A DNA stretch of 64,000 nucleotides from Annona cherimola (Eukaryota; Streptophyta; Magnoliopsida; Magnoliales; Annonaceae), in contig CM059973.1 in the NCBI GenBank assembly GCA_030490835.1, positions 83,157,221 to 83,221,220 on the forward strand, given 5' to 3'. Both the position numbers and the translations under genes were made by a program. This document shows, in pieces, positions 1 to 12,504 of this stretch. How positions within the stretch are numbered: position 1 is the stretch's first letter; every line of letters begins with the position of its first letter. The notes under the pieces were generated by a model. That model worked only from the letters and a program-made list of their open reading frames with translations, ran no database searches and was not told where the DNA came from.

Positions 1-596
1 TTGCTTGTTTTATAAATAAGTGACATTAAAAAAAGGTCATGAAACTAGACCACGCCAACCGCAACTTCAAGTAAAGTGCTGGAGCATCCCTCCAAGCTGC
101 CACACAATAAAAAATCAAATTGAAAAAGAAATCCATGTTGGGACATCTCAGTCATACATTTTGCAACCTTGGGAAATCAAGGGTGTAGATGACCCCGCTT
201 CGCCGAGATGATAGAAGCTTTGAAAGTGCATTGTGGTCGCTTACAGCACTTGCATCATTTTGTACCGTTTTAGTGAAGGAATATCCTAGCAGGCCTTCGA
301 ACTCTCCGGAAAAAAGCAAGAAAATTTGTCCTCAAACGTCGTCCCAAGTTTGAGATTAGTCCAGTTAACTTCGGGTTGGGTATCTCAGTAGAGTCCTGTT
401 CACAAAAATGCAACTCAATTTTAGATGGATGGAAATTCTAAGGGAAGAATAATGAGACGTGTTTATGCGACTTAAAACTCTCGAGTTTCCAGTTTTCACC
501 TAGCATCTTTTACTCACTCACGTAAAACCAATTGGTCATTCAAGTAATAATAATCATAATGTTATTTTTAAAGAATAGTGATCACATACCTGTGTT
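1..596. other. Intergenic, nothing recognised
   Basis: Mixed-composition intergenic DNA. Short open frames lack recognisable domains, splice-site context or codon structure. I see no tRNA, repeat pair or promoter signal. Confidence 0.5.
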
Positions 597-830
597 TTAA
601 AAATTTATTAATTTAGGTGTATTTAATATATAAAATAAGTTTTACCAATTTTGTTGATATGTATATACATTTTAATTTTAACACATGAGTTTTTAGTTAT
701 TTTTAATCATTAAGTATGACTAAAATACTTTTGTATTTAAAAATTAAACAAAAAAATATACATGCATATGCATGGATTAACAAATTTATGAAAAACTAAA
801 ATACCAATAATAAGAAATATAGTTTTTTAA
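597..830. repeat. AT-rich inverted-repeat element, family D (copy 1)
   Basis: This AT-rich block carries imperfect inverted arms of the type gtatttaatatataaa ... ttaaacaaaaaaatata. The same arrangement, with an ATTTTTAATN core, recurs near 8633-8915, 32320-32530, 34440-34800 and 54860-55187. The copies are degenerate and the ends of this one are approximate. A non-autonomous foldback-like MITE is the simplest reading. Confidence 0.35.
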
Positions 831-944
831 CCAAATTAACATGACCTCAATTCATTTTTAAATCCCGATCCAATCCTGTATAAAACCTATAAAAACATTT
901 CAATTTGGGTTAGTGATTAATGGATGTGTGGAAAAAGTTTTACA

Positions 945-1515
945 TATGTAATTTTTATCATCCATGCATATGAAGTGTTGGGTATTGTTGGGGGCCTTTT
1001 TAACTTCCAAAAGTAGCTTGAGAGGTGAGACTTTCTCTCACACTTATGATCAAACACCTAACTCTTCCGCAACTAATATAGGATACCCTAGCAATTTCCT
1101 TTCCCACATCGTGTTCTAGTTTAGGTTATTGTTCAACTTGCTTTTATATCTTTTGGGTGGAATTGTTTCTATTCTGGACTTTAATGCAGTGTTATAGGTG
1201 ATACTTTCTCTCATATTTATAACTAAAAATTTACTCCCATGACAAAAAAAATAATTCTTCAATTGTTATGCTCTTTTGTAAAAGTGTGAAACATAGCTTC
1301 ATTGATGAGTTTCCTAGCTACTGATCTCTCATCTTTTGGGTAAAATTGTTTTTCATTTTCAACTTTGATATTAATGTTGAATGCTATTGAGCCTGCTCAA
1401 CTCCAAAGCTAATTTAAGAAATGAGATTTTCTTTCATATTTATAACTTATAAGTACACACCCAACTCATTCTAGGATTGATATGATGTGAGATACTCTAA
1501 CATAGACATGCTAGT
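945..1515. repeat. Three degenerate copies of a ~200-bp unit
   Basis: The phrase 'gagactttctctcacactt' and its variants occurs three times (about 1026, 1200 and 1420). Each is followed by a stretch related to 'ttataact...acacccaactc', and two are preceded by 'atcttttgggt(g/a)(g/a)aattgtt'. This suggests a decayed local repeat, possibly derived from a retroelement LTR. The copies are too diverged to assign to a family. Confidence 0.35.
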
Positions 1516-2880
1516 TAATAAGGAAAAACTTGTATTTGTATGATTATATACAAAAGTAGAAGATAATGTTAAAAGGAAATAGTGGCACATATTCAAAAAA
1601 GTACATATCTAAACAAACTATGTAACTTGTAAATTTTTATGCCGGAACAAAAATATATATCTAAAATCCAAATACATACGAATATAAATCAAAGTCATCT
1701 AACTTTCACATTTAAATAAGAACTTTTATTGCAGGCAAAAGATAAAGATACATATTAAATATACATATACTATATATTTTTATTATAATATATAAATCAT
1801 CTCAAGTCAACTACAGTTGACCTACCCCCACACCAACCAATTTCCAAATTAGTTCCAGTTTTACACTATGGTCTGAGAACTCTCTCCAATTAGTCTCCTA
1901 TCTTTTAAATTTAAGGGCTTGGATTATTTTACCCTATTCAATTTTTGTGTTTTCTAAATTCAAGGGCGTGGATTGTCTTGACCATTTATGTTCATAAGCC
2001 ATAAATCGAATGGTCGAACTTTTGTCAATAGGTTGTATATTCTGCTAGCAAACTGCAATTATATATGTAATGTATACTTTTCAAAAGTGTATTTTTAGTA
2101 CGTGGAAGCCTACGTGTCGAGTGGACTTTTGATTGTTGAAAATTTGGCCTTGGCAAAAAGAGTTTAGAAAATAATAACTGTGATATTATCTTAAAAAGTC
2201 AGTTAACAACATGGTAAGAAGGGTATTTGACCCATAACCTACATGGGTTTGAGTAGTCATAAAAGCAATGTTATTATATATATATATATACAAATTTGTG
2301 TTATTTATTTTCCCCAAGAGGAATTTTATTTTACCAAGTCAAAATTCTAGCCCATAATGCTCAATCAAAATGGGCGTCGTGGCAGCAATTGAGGATTTTT
2401 CTCTTCGAATTTTATACCACGAAAAACAAATTGTTGCTAAGATTGCTATGGAGAAAGGATTTTGACAAAACAGCAGACTACGCATTTTTTGGGAAATCAT
2501 TTTTTTCAACAAAGGCAAGTGGGAAATTTACATATTTTTATTTCGTTTTAGTACTTTGACTAAGTATTAGATTAATTGAAAATTAGATTTGAATGGAATG
2601 GCTGGATAGATCATGAGCACAACATCCAGAGATGTAGCCCATTTCCAAATTTTACAAGGAACCCATCTCCAGATTTATTTTCCTTTTACGATTTATGTTA
2701 TTAGGGAAGAAATCCATGAAATGATGTTAGATACAAGCAAAACTGCTTATAATAATAATATTCGTTGGTCTAAAATGAGTTTCAGGCTAGAAAAAATGAT
2801 GAATGTTAGATGACATTCATAGCCGCTGGACTAACCAAAACCCAAGGAGAAGGTGCTTGGATTTTTGAGTTTTTATGAAA
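1516..2880. other. Intergenic, AT-rich, with (TA)n at 2275-2290
   Basis: AT-rich DNA without a recognisable gene. It includes a short (TA)n tract at 2275-2290 and two near-copies of 'cttttaaatttaagggc' about 50 bp apart. The open frames at about 2296 and 2613 have no recognisable domain. Confidence 0.4.
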
Positions 2881-3850
2881 ATTTTGCAGGAGCATCCCCA
2901 GAAAAAGATTGAAATTGCAGAAAAATCCTACTGAAATGAATTGCAAAAAAGGACTAAACGATTGCCTTTTTTCGCCTGGGCTCTAGGCTCGCTCCCAAGC
3001 CTGGCAGGCCAAGCTAGCAAGTCTGACAACTTCGCTAGCTCATGAGCTGGCGAATTGGGCCCAGGCGGGGCCTAGCAAGACGGCAACCGACAAAGACGAC
3101 CCCAGCAACGATGGTGGCAAACTCCGACGACAACAAACTAGGCTTGGCCTAGTAGACATGACCTAAAGAAGAGTGGCCCGATCAACAAAGAAATGGGCTC
3201 GGTGCCTAGGCCCGAATAGCGGCCCACGCAGTAACGCTGGCGGCCAGCTCTGGCGCACCACGTAGCATGTCCAGAGCCATCCATGAATGATCGTTCATAA
3301 AAATGAACCTCGAACTCTGATTTGGGTGATCCAGAAGTCGATTTGTAGGCTTTTGGACTTTCCGAATCAAATGAGGGTTCTTATTCTCCATTTGGGGCTT
3401 GGATAATAGAGTTAGGTTGGTCAAATGTATTATTCATAATTAAATCACCATTTAAAGCTTGCCTAAGATATCAATGCGCAACATTAGGTAATTTTAGAGA
3501 CTAAAAAATGCATATAAAGTTCTTTTATTCTACTTACTGAGTTTACTTATCTTGTTTATATGTCATTGTTATCCTATAGATACTCCAGCAGGTCGCACCT
3601 AAGGTAATTTTCTGACTTTGAAGCACAAGCATGACTAGATTTGATTTATTCATTAATTTTTTTCTATGATGGCATGATTGAATAGATATTTTGTTATTAT
3701 TTTATTAGATTTAATTCAATTGCCAAAAAATTTATTATATTTTATGCAAGCCAATTTTGAGCCCACACATGATAGATCCGAATAAATAACTCTTAGGCCC
3801 AAGCTCATCATGAAAGTATTGTTTTTGGGGTTGGGGTGTTATAATATAAA
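2881..3850. other. GC-richer island and T-rich flank, possible old retroelement remnant
   Basis: About 2950-3260 is markedly GC-richer than its surroundings, with several GCTAGC/CCTAGG-like words. It is followed by 400 bp of AT-rich DNA ending in 'ggggttggggtgttata', a sequence reminiscent of some plant LTR ends. No PBS, polypurine tract, second LTR or protein domain is visible, so retroelement origin is only a guess. Confidence 0.2.
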
Positions 3851-4849
3851 TTGCTCTAATACATAACACGAAATCTCCTATATACAAATACGGCATTGTG
3901 ACAGTTTTTCGTATTAATCGATTTACCGCCGGTTCACCATTTGGAATTAAGAGAATGGATGGATGAAAAAGTATTAATGCATATTAAAATTCGAGCAAGT
4001 ATCTAGAAAATATAATTTGTTATGTATTTGGAATGAGAAAAGCCAAATGTAAAAATTACATCTAATATAGCAATATCCCTTTTCCATCCCAATCCTTAAT
4101 AGGTAGTGATACAGAAAATGAAATGATTAATGGTTGGTTGTCCAAGCAGGTTTTCCTCTGATCAGCAGCATTTTTTCTATATATTTTTTTGTTTTTGGTT
4201 TCTGTCCTTCATTTCACGTTTGTTTGTTCCTTGGTGATAGGACAGATTTTCAATCGACAATTATATATTCCCTACGAAACTGAGTACCAACAAGCTAACA
4301 GCTTATATATCTGTCATGCCGTGCATATATATATTTGGATGAGTTTGTAAGTTTATTACTCATGGGATTATAAATATATTCTTGGTTGGCCCTTCTGTAA
4401 CGCCACTCGTGCACATGATTTTGCCATTATTGTTATTCCTCAAGAAAGCATGGTTATAAAAAGAAACATTGACCGGCAGGATCATATCCGGAACTAGGAG
4501 GAAAATGGTCATCTCCTCTCCAATATCACCGCAATATATAATGGAAACTGTTTACTCAGAAACGTTTCCGTCCTTTTGGTGATTTGATGAAATATACACC
4601 ATCTAACATGTCTAATATTAGGAAACGAAAGAAAAATCCACCAGAAAATAATCATAGTATTGATACAGCCTCACGACTCTAAAGCTTGAGCCCCGGCCCT
4701 GTGGTGCTCCATTGGCCCTGGTCCCCATTAATCCCCATCTTATAGTTAACAGAAAGGCCCCAAGGCCCACAACTGATCATAGGGGTGCCACCTCCGACAG
4801 TCCCACTTCCCACGCTATCCCCATGAGGCATACCTTCAGCTTACTACTA
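3851..4849. other. Intergenic, nothing recognised
   Basis: No coding domain or clear repeat is seen. A C-rich patch at 4680-4830 has no open frame of note. Confidence 0.4.
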
Positions 4850-4857
4850 CTTACATG

Positions 4858-5577
4858 TAAGGGTGAGAATTAGAACTGGTCGATCTGTGACCCGGCTTTG
4901 ACCTGACTATTTTTTGGCCAAGTAAAGCTAATCTTTTTGACCCGGTACAGGAATGAGTCAAAATTTTGACCTGAATTCAAAAATATGGTCGAGGTGGGTC
5001 AATCACATCCGGACTCGAAGAGTCCGACCCGCCCCACATATATTAATTTATTAAAAAATATAAGCCTAGGTTTAAATATTTTTTTTTTCAAAATTTTAAT
5101 TTTTTTATAATAAACTCTATCAACAATAGAAGAATCGATTTATTCAGAAAACAATATAAGAATCAATAAAAAGAATTTGTACATATATAACCCTTATGTG
5201 TAATTGTATATTAACCTATTTTAATAAATGTATACTATATTTTCAAATATTTTATTTTTTTATTATGATTTTTTAATAATTAGCGAAATATTGAAACATA
5301 TAATATTTAAATTTAGTATAGATGTATACTTATGTTTAATAGGTATATAAATTATTAAAATTATCTTATTTGACCCGTATTTTTGAATTGGCCCGCTATC
5401 CTAAAACCAGTCCGATACCAACCAAAAGTTTGTCTCGGAACCTATTAAAAAAAGTGAGGGTCAAACCGACCTTGTCTCCATCCGGTATAAAAAGAGAGTC
5501 AAATTCAATTTTTAAAAAGTAGGGTCATGGTTGGGCAAACCTTGACCCAGTATGGCCCACCCCGATTCTCACCCCTC
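4858..5577. mobile_element. Non-autonomous hAT-type MITE with 8-bp target duplication
   Basis: A 720-bp element. The left end reads taagggtgagaatt, and the right end is its near inverted complement (gattctcacccctc). It is flanked on both sides by the perfect 8-bp duplication cttacatg (4850-4857 and 5578-5585). An 8-bp duplication with a TAGGG-like terminus is the hAT pattern. The interior is AT-rich and carries repeated GACCCG/CGGGTC words near both ends, likely subterminal transposase sites. It has no transposase frame. A related, truncated and inverted copy lies inside the element at 36433-37354. Confidence 0.75.
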
Positions 5578-5585
5578 CTTACATG

Positions 5586-6392
5586 ACATGCAGGCATTTT
5601 TTGCTTCTCCGTGGCCTTTAAAGAGCTAACGTGGATCGATTCATTGCCAATGGCCGACTCACATGTAGCCATAAATTTTTGAAAATTCAAAAGAATTTTA
5701 AGATGCAATTTATTTTTATATAGGTGTTCCCCTCAAATAATATTATATCCTTCATATGAATTTGCTCCCTCCATCTCAATGTTCCTAGCTCAGCCGTTGC
5801 ACACAGCTTGCCATGAAATCACGTGGGACGATATGTCATATGATCTTGTATACATGATCGCTATCCATATCCATATCACCATCTGTAGATGGCGTTCAAC
5901 CGTTAACACCGCCGGCGAGAAGATACCAATACACCTACAAAACCATTATAAAATACCTCCTCTGACTGCTTCGCACTCCATCAAGGGGTCCCATGAAATT
6001 GTCAAAGCCGATATAAGTAATACGTATATAGAGGCGTAAGATGTTAGATTCTAGAATTTCGAAGTTCCAATAGTGTATTCTTGCTTTTCCTTTCTTCCAT
6101 AACTTGCAAGGCTATGAATGTTTTCTTCCTCTGAATCCTCACTCAGGGGACAATTTGTAGTTGTTTTTTATGTGGTGAAATTCCTTCAATTTTTCTTATG
6201 ATTTTTAGGTGGACTTTAAATCCATCGAGATTTCCTTCTACTTAAAAAAATTTATCCTGTTCTTCTCTTGCTCCACTAATTGTGATGGATGCCCGGTATT
6301 TCATCATCTATAATATTTATATCATTTAACAATGCTTATGAATATGTTAAAAAATTTACCTTATTTATAATGCACAATATCGGGCTCTGCTT
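5586..6392. other. Intergenic, nothing recognised
   Basis: No gene or repeat is recognised. The short frame at about 5779-6039 has no known domain. Confidence 0.4.
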
Positions 6393-8625
6393 TTATGTGA
6401 TCAAGTAACATAGAAGTGATTTTATATACTCCATTCCATTTTTAGGAATTGAAGATTGATGTAAAATTAAATTCATTCATTATATTTAACATCATTTATT
6501 TAACTAGGAGACCAAGTTTTATCCAAATCAAATATGCGCATGGTTGCATTTTCTTAAAATAAAATAATCATGTGTAAATTAGGAAAATTACTTATATCCA
6601 TTCATATACGTATTAAATATAATAATACTTTATAGAAATATTTATCCACATGATATTTCAGATGGTTTAAATATTGAAAATATTACTTAAAAATTGATAT
6701 TTAATATTAATTTATTTTATTACATTAATTTACACATTTATAAAAGAAGTTGTAATATTAAACAAATGTAAGAGTTTACATGATAATACAAATAATAGTA
6801 AATATAATAGATTGAGTGAATTTTCTATTAACCATCTACATAACTAGATTACATAAAAATGATTTCATATAAGTCTCTTCATTTTTAAGGTGTTAATGGT
6901 CGATGCAAAATTTATTACATTTATTGTATTTAATATTATTTATTTAACTACGAGACCAAGTTTCATTCAAATCAAATATGTTTATGTGCATCAAAAATAG
7001 ATATTTTCATGTGTAAATTAGAATAATTCTTAGGTTCATTCACATATTTATTAAAATGTAATAATACTTTATAAAATTATTTATCCATATAACAGGGATA
7101 TTTTAGATGGTTTGGTATTAAAAATACTACTTAAAAATTAACATTTAATATTAAATGATTTTGTTATATTAATTTTACATATTTCCAGATGGAACTTATA
7201 TATAATGATATTAAACAAATAAAAAGGCTTAAACGATAATAATATAAATGATGCTAAATACAATACATAAAGTGAATTTTTATCACATCAAATTCTTAAA
7301 AAAAGGAGTTATATAAGAAAAGGGTTCATAAAAATAGGGTCTATAAACTCAATCACATAAAAGCGTTTCTCTTCAAATTTTAAGATTGTGATGTTTAATG
7401 TAAAATTCAATTCATTCATTATATTTAACATTAAATATTTAGCTAAAAGATTAAGTTCTATCCAAATCAAATATCTACATAAGACACATTTGTTGAAAAA
7501 ATATATATTTATGTATCAATTATAAAAAATGCTTAGAACTATTTACTTTTGTATTATTACAATAATACTTTATGAAACTATTTATCTATACAGTAATGTT
7601 AGTTTAGATGATTTAGATATTAAAAATATAATTTTAAAATTAATATTTAACATGAAATTATTTTATTATATTAATTTTACACACTTTTAAATAAGGCCCA
7701 TCCTAGTAAACAAATGAAACGTTTTAATGTAATATAAATGATCCTAAATATAATAAATGTAGTAAATTTCATCAAATATTAAGATATTAAAAATGAAAGA
7801 AGTTACGTAGAAGCATAGCCTTTTTATGAGACCCTGCTTCTATATCATTCCTTCAATTTTTAATATATTGATATTTAATAAAAAATTTACTTTATGTATT
7901 ATATTTAGTATTATTTATATTATCATAAAAATTCTTCAATTTGTTTACTATTATTGGATGTAAGCCTCATCTATGAATGCATAAAATTAATGTAATAAAA
8001 TTATTTAGTTATAAATATTAATTTTTGAATAATATTTTCTACATCTAGATTATTTAAACTATCACTACTATGGCTACTCGGGTAGCATACTGTGGTAAGC
8101 GATGGGTTTTCCATTGTGGAGACGTCGGTTCAAACCTCATCTGCATGTGGGAGCACGTCATCTCCTTTTTAAATATTTGAAAACTTACAGTATCTTTTTT
8201 AGATATTTAAGGGTTGTGGTTTCCCCTTCAGATATTTGAGAGTGCTAATTTCTGTCTTAAAAATTCTTGCGCTTGATCATAATATCATAATTGAGATATA
8301 ATGTAAAGATACTAATAAAAAACCATCACTATTATGTGAATAAATAAATGTATAAAGTATTATTACATTATAACATATATATGAATGGATATAAATATTT
8401 TTCATAATTTATATATGAATATATTTATTTTTGAGCAAAATGTGGCTCATATACATATATGATTTAGATGAAACTTAATTTCTTAGCTAAATAGCGATGT
8501 TAAATATAATAAAAGAACTAACTTTTACATCAATTATCAACATTTAAAAAATGAAGAGAATACCTTTTAAAAAATGGAGAGGGTCACATGAAATTGATTA
8601 TACAATTAGTTGCATATATACTTAA
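6393..8625. repeat. Cluster of four family-A inverted-repeat elements
   Basis: Four successive, diverged copies of a ~450-500-bp element lie end to end: about 6393-6868, 6869-7335, 7336-7838 and 7839-8620. Shared landmarks in order are an end with 'tatgtaac...atagaagc', 'attcattatatttaacatcattt', 'gagaccaagtttcatccaaatcaa', 'aatactttataaaat(c/t)atttatcca' and 'gatttagatgttaaaaata'. Some copies carry the same landmarks in inverted order in the second half. The family recurs at 8955-9575, 12800-13030, 14076-14345, 25965-26400, 34958-35215, 37597-38114, 39605-40150, 40163-40668 and 51240-51755. There is no transposase frame. Copy boundaries are approximate. Confidence 0.6.
8073..8320 (+). mobile_element. 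tRNA-derived SINE nested in a family-A element
   Basis: The 5' part has an A-box-like 'tgtggtaagcgatgg' and a B-box-like 'ggttcaaacct', spaced as in RNA polymerase III tRNA-derived promoters. The element ends in a short A-rich tail (actaataaaaaa). It is flanked by an imperfect 16-bp target duplication (14/16 identical) at 8057-8072 and 8321-8336. It interrupts a family-A element between 'atcactactatg' and 'tgaataaataaatg', so it inserted after that element. It has no coding capacity. Confidence 0.65.
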
Positions 8626-8632
8626 CTTACAA

Positions 8633-8915
8633 TTTTTATTTTTATTTTTCTTTTAAGACATGTTTTTCTAAGTGTATTTAATTTATATACCAAGTTATGC
8701 TATTTTACAATACTTTTATATATTTATTTTTTATTTTTAAAAACTATCAATTTAAGGTGTGTACAAGTCGTTCTTCACTCTTAAAAGCTTCTTTTAAAAA
8801 TAAATAATAAAAATGTAAAATATTATAAAATGATAAAATTTATAATATAAATTAAATATATTTAAGAAAATATATTCATGAAGAAAAATAAAAATAAATA
8901 AAAATAAAAAATGAA
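8633..8915. repeat. Family-D inverted-repeat element (copy 2)
   Basis: The left arm (tttttatttttatttttc followed by aagtgtatttaatttatat) is the imperfect inverted complement of the right arm near 8855-8915 (atataaattaaatatattta ... gaagaaaaataaaaat). The centre, around 8745-8800, is not repeated. No coding frame is present. Confidence 0.45.
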
Positions 8916-8954
8916 TATTTTAAGTTAAACATATATATATATATAACTAATTAT

Positions 8955-9575
8955 ATATAATCGGGCCTTTTATATAGTCTTTGCTTTAATGAAACCCATT
9001 TTATACATAATCTCTTCCATTATTAATATGTTGACATTTAATGGAAAAACTACTTCCACATATATATGTAGGCTCTGCTTCTATAAAATACTTTTTTATT
9101 CTAATCTTCTTTGTTTTTGATATCTTAATATTTGATGAAAAATCTACTTCAATTATTGTATTTAGTATCATTGATACTATCGTCTTTTATTTGTTAGCAT
9201 CAATGTGCGAGCGCTTTATCTATAAATATGTAAAATTAATATAATAAAATAATTTAATATTAAATATTAATTTTAAACTTATATTTTTAACATTTAATCT
9301 ACTTAAAATATTTATATGGATAAATGATTATATAGAGTATTATTACATTATAAGACATATATAAATGAATTTAAACGTTTCTCATACTTTAAATTTTTAA
9401 GCAATAGACTCATGCACATATTTGATTTGGATAAAATTTTATTTTGTAACTAAACTAATAATGTTAAATACGATGGATGAAATAAATTTCCACTAAATCA
9501 TAGATATATAAAAAAATTAAAGGAGTTACGTATAACTAATTCTATATAATCTTGTTACATTGAAGCAAAGTCCTA
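8955..9575. repeat. Family-A element remnants
   Basis: This stretch contains the family-A words 'ggctctgcttctataaaat', 'attgtatttagtatcatt' and 'taatataataaaataattta', and an end with 'ttacattgaagcaaag'. It is more diverged than the 6.4-8.6 kb copies. A 67-codon open frame inside it (about 9041-9244) follows the repeat and is not taken as a gene. Confidence 0.45.
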
Positions 9576-10019
9576 CGTGTGTATACATATTTGAAACAAT
9601 TTTGGTTCACAATGTTGTTAATCCAATTTCAAGTAAAATGAGTAGTTTATATTTTACATAATCACCTTGATTAGCTCAAATCGAGCATTTCCATATTTGA
9701 GGGAATATAACATCAAATATTTTCAAGAAATTGCTTCCCATATATAAATTACGGTGAAAATTTTTCAGGCTGAAGAGTTATTTAGTTCCAGCATGACGCA
9801 CATATTAACTACTAAATCTAATTTAGTCATCACGCTTACAACTACTAGTTTAGTTAATGTTTGATCAAAATATTTCAATTGAAGATCCAAATATTGAACA
9901 TGAAGAAAGAGAAAGTTGGCATAAATTACTCTATGATTCATTTACACACTCAATTGAGATTTTTAAAATTTTAATCAAGCAAATAATTCTAAATGTGACG
10001 AATGAGTTGAATTTGTTGT

Positions 10020-10256
10020 GGGTGTGTTCGGTAAACATTAAAATTTTTCAATCAAAACTAATTTTCACTCTTTATGATTAATATACTTTTCAATCATTTT
10101 TACACAACTACTTACACAATCAACTTATTTATTTTAACTGTATCCTCTTTATTCTTTATTATTACTCTTATCGTATCACATCATTTTTTCTAATATTAAA
10201 AACTTTTATAAAAAAAATTTTCCTTCAAAAATTTTATTATTTTCCAAATACACCCC
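10020..10256. mobile_element. Tourist-like MITE (GGGTGTGTTYGG family)
   Basis: It starts gggtgtgttcgg and ends ttccaaatacacccc, which are inverted complements. The interior has the family landmarks 'ttttcaatcatttttacacaac', 'ttattttaactgtatcc' and 'atcacatcatttt'. About a dozen relatives lie in this window. No target duplication is obvious here. Confidence 0.55.
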
Positions 10257-12080
10257 GTGTGTAATTATGACCCCCAACAAACCATATTCAGAAAAGAAAC
10301 CATAATGTGACATTGCTTGAATGTAAACTCCACTGAATTAAGTTGACAATGGCATCGGTCACAACCAATTACAGCTAAGAAGTTGGCGGATCCAGGTAAG
10401 GTCGAAGCAAAGACATTGGATTGAAAGAAAATTGGCCTTGATCGTCTTGTAATAGGAATGATATAAAAACGATAAATACTAGGTGACCTGTGCAGGTGTT
10501 CTACTGCTATTGTCAGGTGGCAAATAAGCCGAGCCCAGATAAATTGTCTCGAGTCCTGAGGGGACGTTGTCGCTATGCAATTGGACTTGGTCGGTAGCCT
10601 GATTGCAATTAATTAATACGCTTGGAAGTTAAAACCTCCAAAACAATTCTGGTCAAATGACTAAATGATTAAAACTCTCAATTTTCTGAATTTGGAAGCC
10701 CAATTGTTTACCAAATAGGCCAATGCTAGATACTAAGTGGTAAATATTGACCATACAGTCTTCACGTTTTCATCTAAACCGTTTAACACTCATCAAATGG
10801 ACAGTTGAAAAGTGCATTAAGCAGCTTGCTCAGGGAACTGACGCAAGAGTGCTAGGTGACTTGTTATGTAGGGCCGTAAGGGCCGTAAGAGAGGAAGTTG
10901 GTCAAGCCAGTAGTAAGAACTCGAAATTGAGTTGCAAGAGCTCGATATTGACCTATGTAGCAACGAGCCAGAACATGCTACCAGCTGTGAAAATGCTGGG
11001 CGGCTGGCTCAAGCATCTTCTCATGTTAAGATCGCTCGCTTTCCTAACAGGGTTCAACCGAAAGTCAGGAGCCAGGAACCAAATTTTCTAATGTACTGCA
11101 ACAGAAACAATTTACAGGACAATCTACTCCTACGACATAGACAGGACTTCTTTTATAGTCGTCCTAACACAATTGGATTCATCCGGGCTAACAGACTTCT
11201 TTCCTTACCTATCTTTTAGATAATTCATACAGATTCGGGACTCTTATAAGATGACGTGTCTCCTCCTGTCTCATGACAGTAAGTAGATGTAAAAGGGTTA
11301 ACAGTGAGAAAGAGAATTATTGTAGTTTAGCGTAGTAATGAGCTGTGGATATGCGAGCTTTGGTGAGGGCGAGTGGGAAATTTTCGCTTGAAAGGAAGAC
11401 CGACGTGACTATAAATTCTTTAAAATGTCTTTTACTTGAACTTTTTTTTGAAAGAGTTTTTAAATTTTACAGGGAACCAAATTTTTTCCCCCAAAAGTCA
11501 AGGGAGGATATAGATTTAACCATAACATTATGGTATTTTTTATTACATTACAAAGAGATAGTCACAGCTCTTTTCCAAACTTGACGCCAAGAATCACAAC
11601 CACGATGTCACGCTATTGAGCTATGCCTTAGTTTGCATAATTATAATATGATTAACGACAAAATTTATGAATTTTTTAGTAATAAATATAATGTAAAATT
11701 GTTGACATCAATGTAAATAATTGTGAGAAAATTATAATTATTGAAAGAGAAAAAGGCTACAGATGAAGTATTTTTTTTTTCTTATTGGCTTTTACATGAT
11801 TTGTTTGAATCACATTCTGGAGAGTATGAGATATGGGCATATGTACAGTTGTTCGTTATCATTTGAATTTGGCCTTCTTTTCAATTACTAGAGTAAGTTT
11901 TTATTTTTAATATATAATAACTCTAATTTTTTCTACTTGCTAAATATATTTTTCATTCTACAATATTTATAATTCAACATGTAAAAGTTTTAACTTAGTT
12001 ACGCTAAAGTTTAAGTTTAGAAAGTAACTCTTTCTCCTTTAGCCTACCTTAGTGTTGATGTGAACTATATTTCATCTATT
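10257..12080. other. Intergenic with unrecognised frames at 10747-11219
   Basis: Two overlapping plus-strand frames (10747-11091 and 10932-11219) lie in a patch of more balanced composition (10750-11200). Neither shows a domain I recognise, and they share sequence in different frames, so at most one could be coding. This may be a decayed gene or transposon fragment. The rest is AT-rich with no feature. Confidence 0.3.
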
Positions 12081-12093
12081 ATATTAACAATAT

Positions 12094-12387
12094 ATATTTT
12101 TTTGATGGTTATATTTACATACATCTCAACACATATTACATTGTACTTCTGAGACATTCTTACAAATACGGAGATACACAACTCCGCCAAAGAAATCTGA
12201 AGACACAGCTCCACTAAAGAATCAGGGAGACAACTGCTCCCCACTCCGCCCCAAAGGGAGACAACAGCTCCCACTCCAGCACATAAAGGGAGATCAAACT
12301 CCCTCTTAGCAGCTTGAACATTCGAACCTGGGTAGCAAATATACACGCCCACGGCTCTAACCAACTGCGCTGCCAGCAGTTGGTTAC
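12094..12387 (-). mobile_element. tRNA-derived SINE, minus strand, 13-bp target duplication
   Basis: Read on the minus strand, the head resembles a tRNA: A-box 'ggcagcgcagttggttagag', then B-box 'ggttcgaatg'. The body is ~180 bp and the 3' end is A-rich (ccatcaaaaaaatat). A perfect 13-bp duplication, atattaacaatat, flanks it at 12081-12093 and 12388-12400. The last ~140 bp match the tail of the SINE at 28127-28413, but the tRNA-like heads differ. The minus-strand 110-codon frame over it is a by-product and not a gene. Confidence 0.85.
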
Positions 12388-12504
12388 ATATTAACAATAT
12401 TTGTTTAGTTATTCATCTAAATTAAATAGAATGTGAATGAGTCATACTAGCTTTAATATATATATATATATATATTTATGTGTAAATATTATGAAATGCT
12501 TATA

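Noticed and set aside
3440..3850. Solo LTR suggested by the ending ggggttggggtgttata
   Set aside because: I could not find a matching left end or a 5-bp target duplication.
10747..11219. Two overlapping frames considered as a small gene
   Set aside because: There is no recognised domain, the frames overlap, and no splice or promoter context is present. Left as unrecognised intergenic DNA.
12065..12397. 110-codon minus-strand frame
   Set aside because: It lies entirely on a SINE with a target duplication. The Cys/Leu-rich product is a by-product of SINE sequence.
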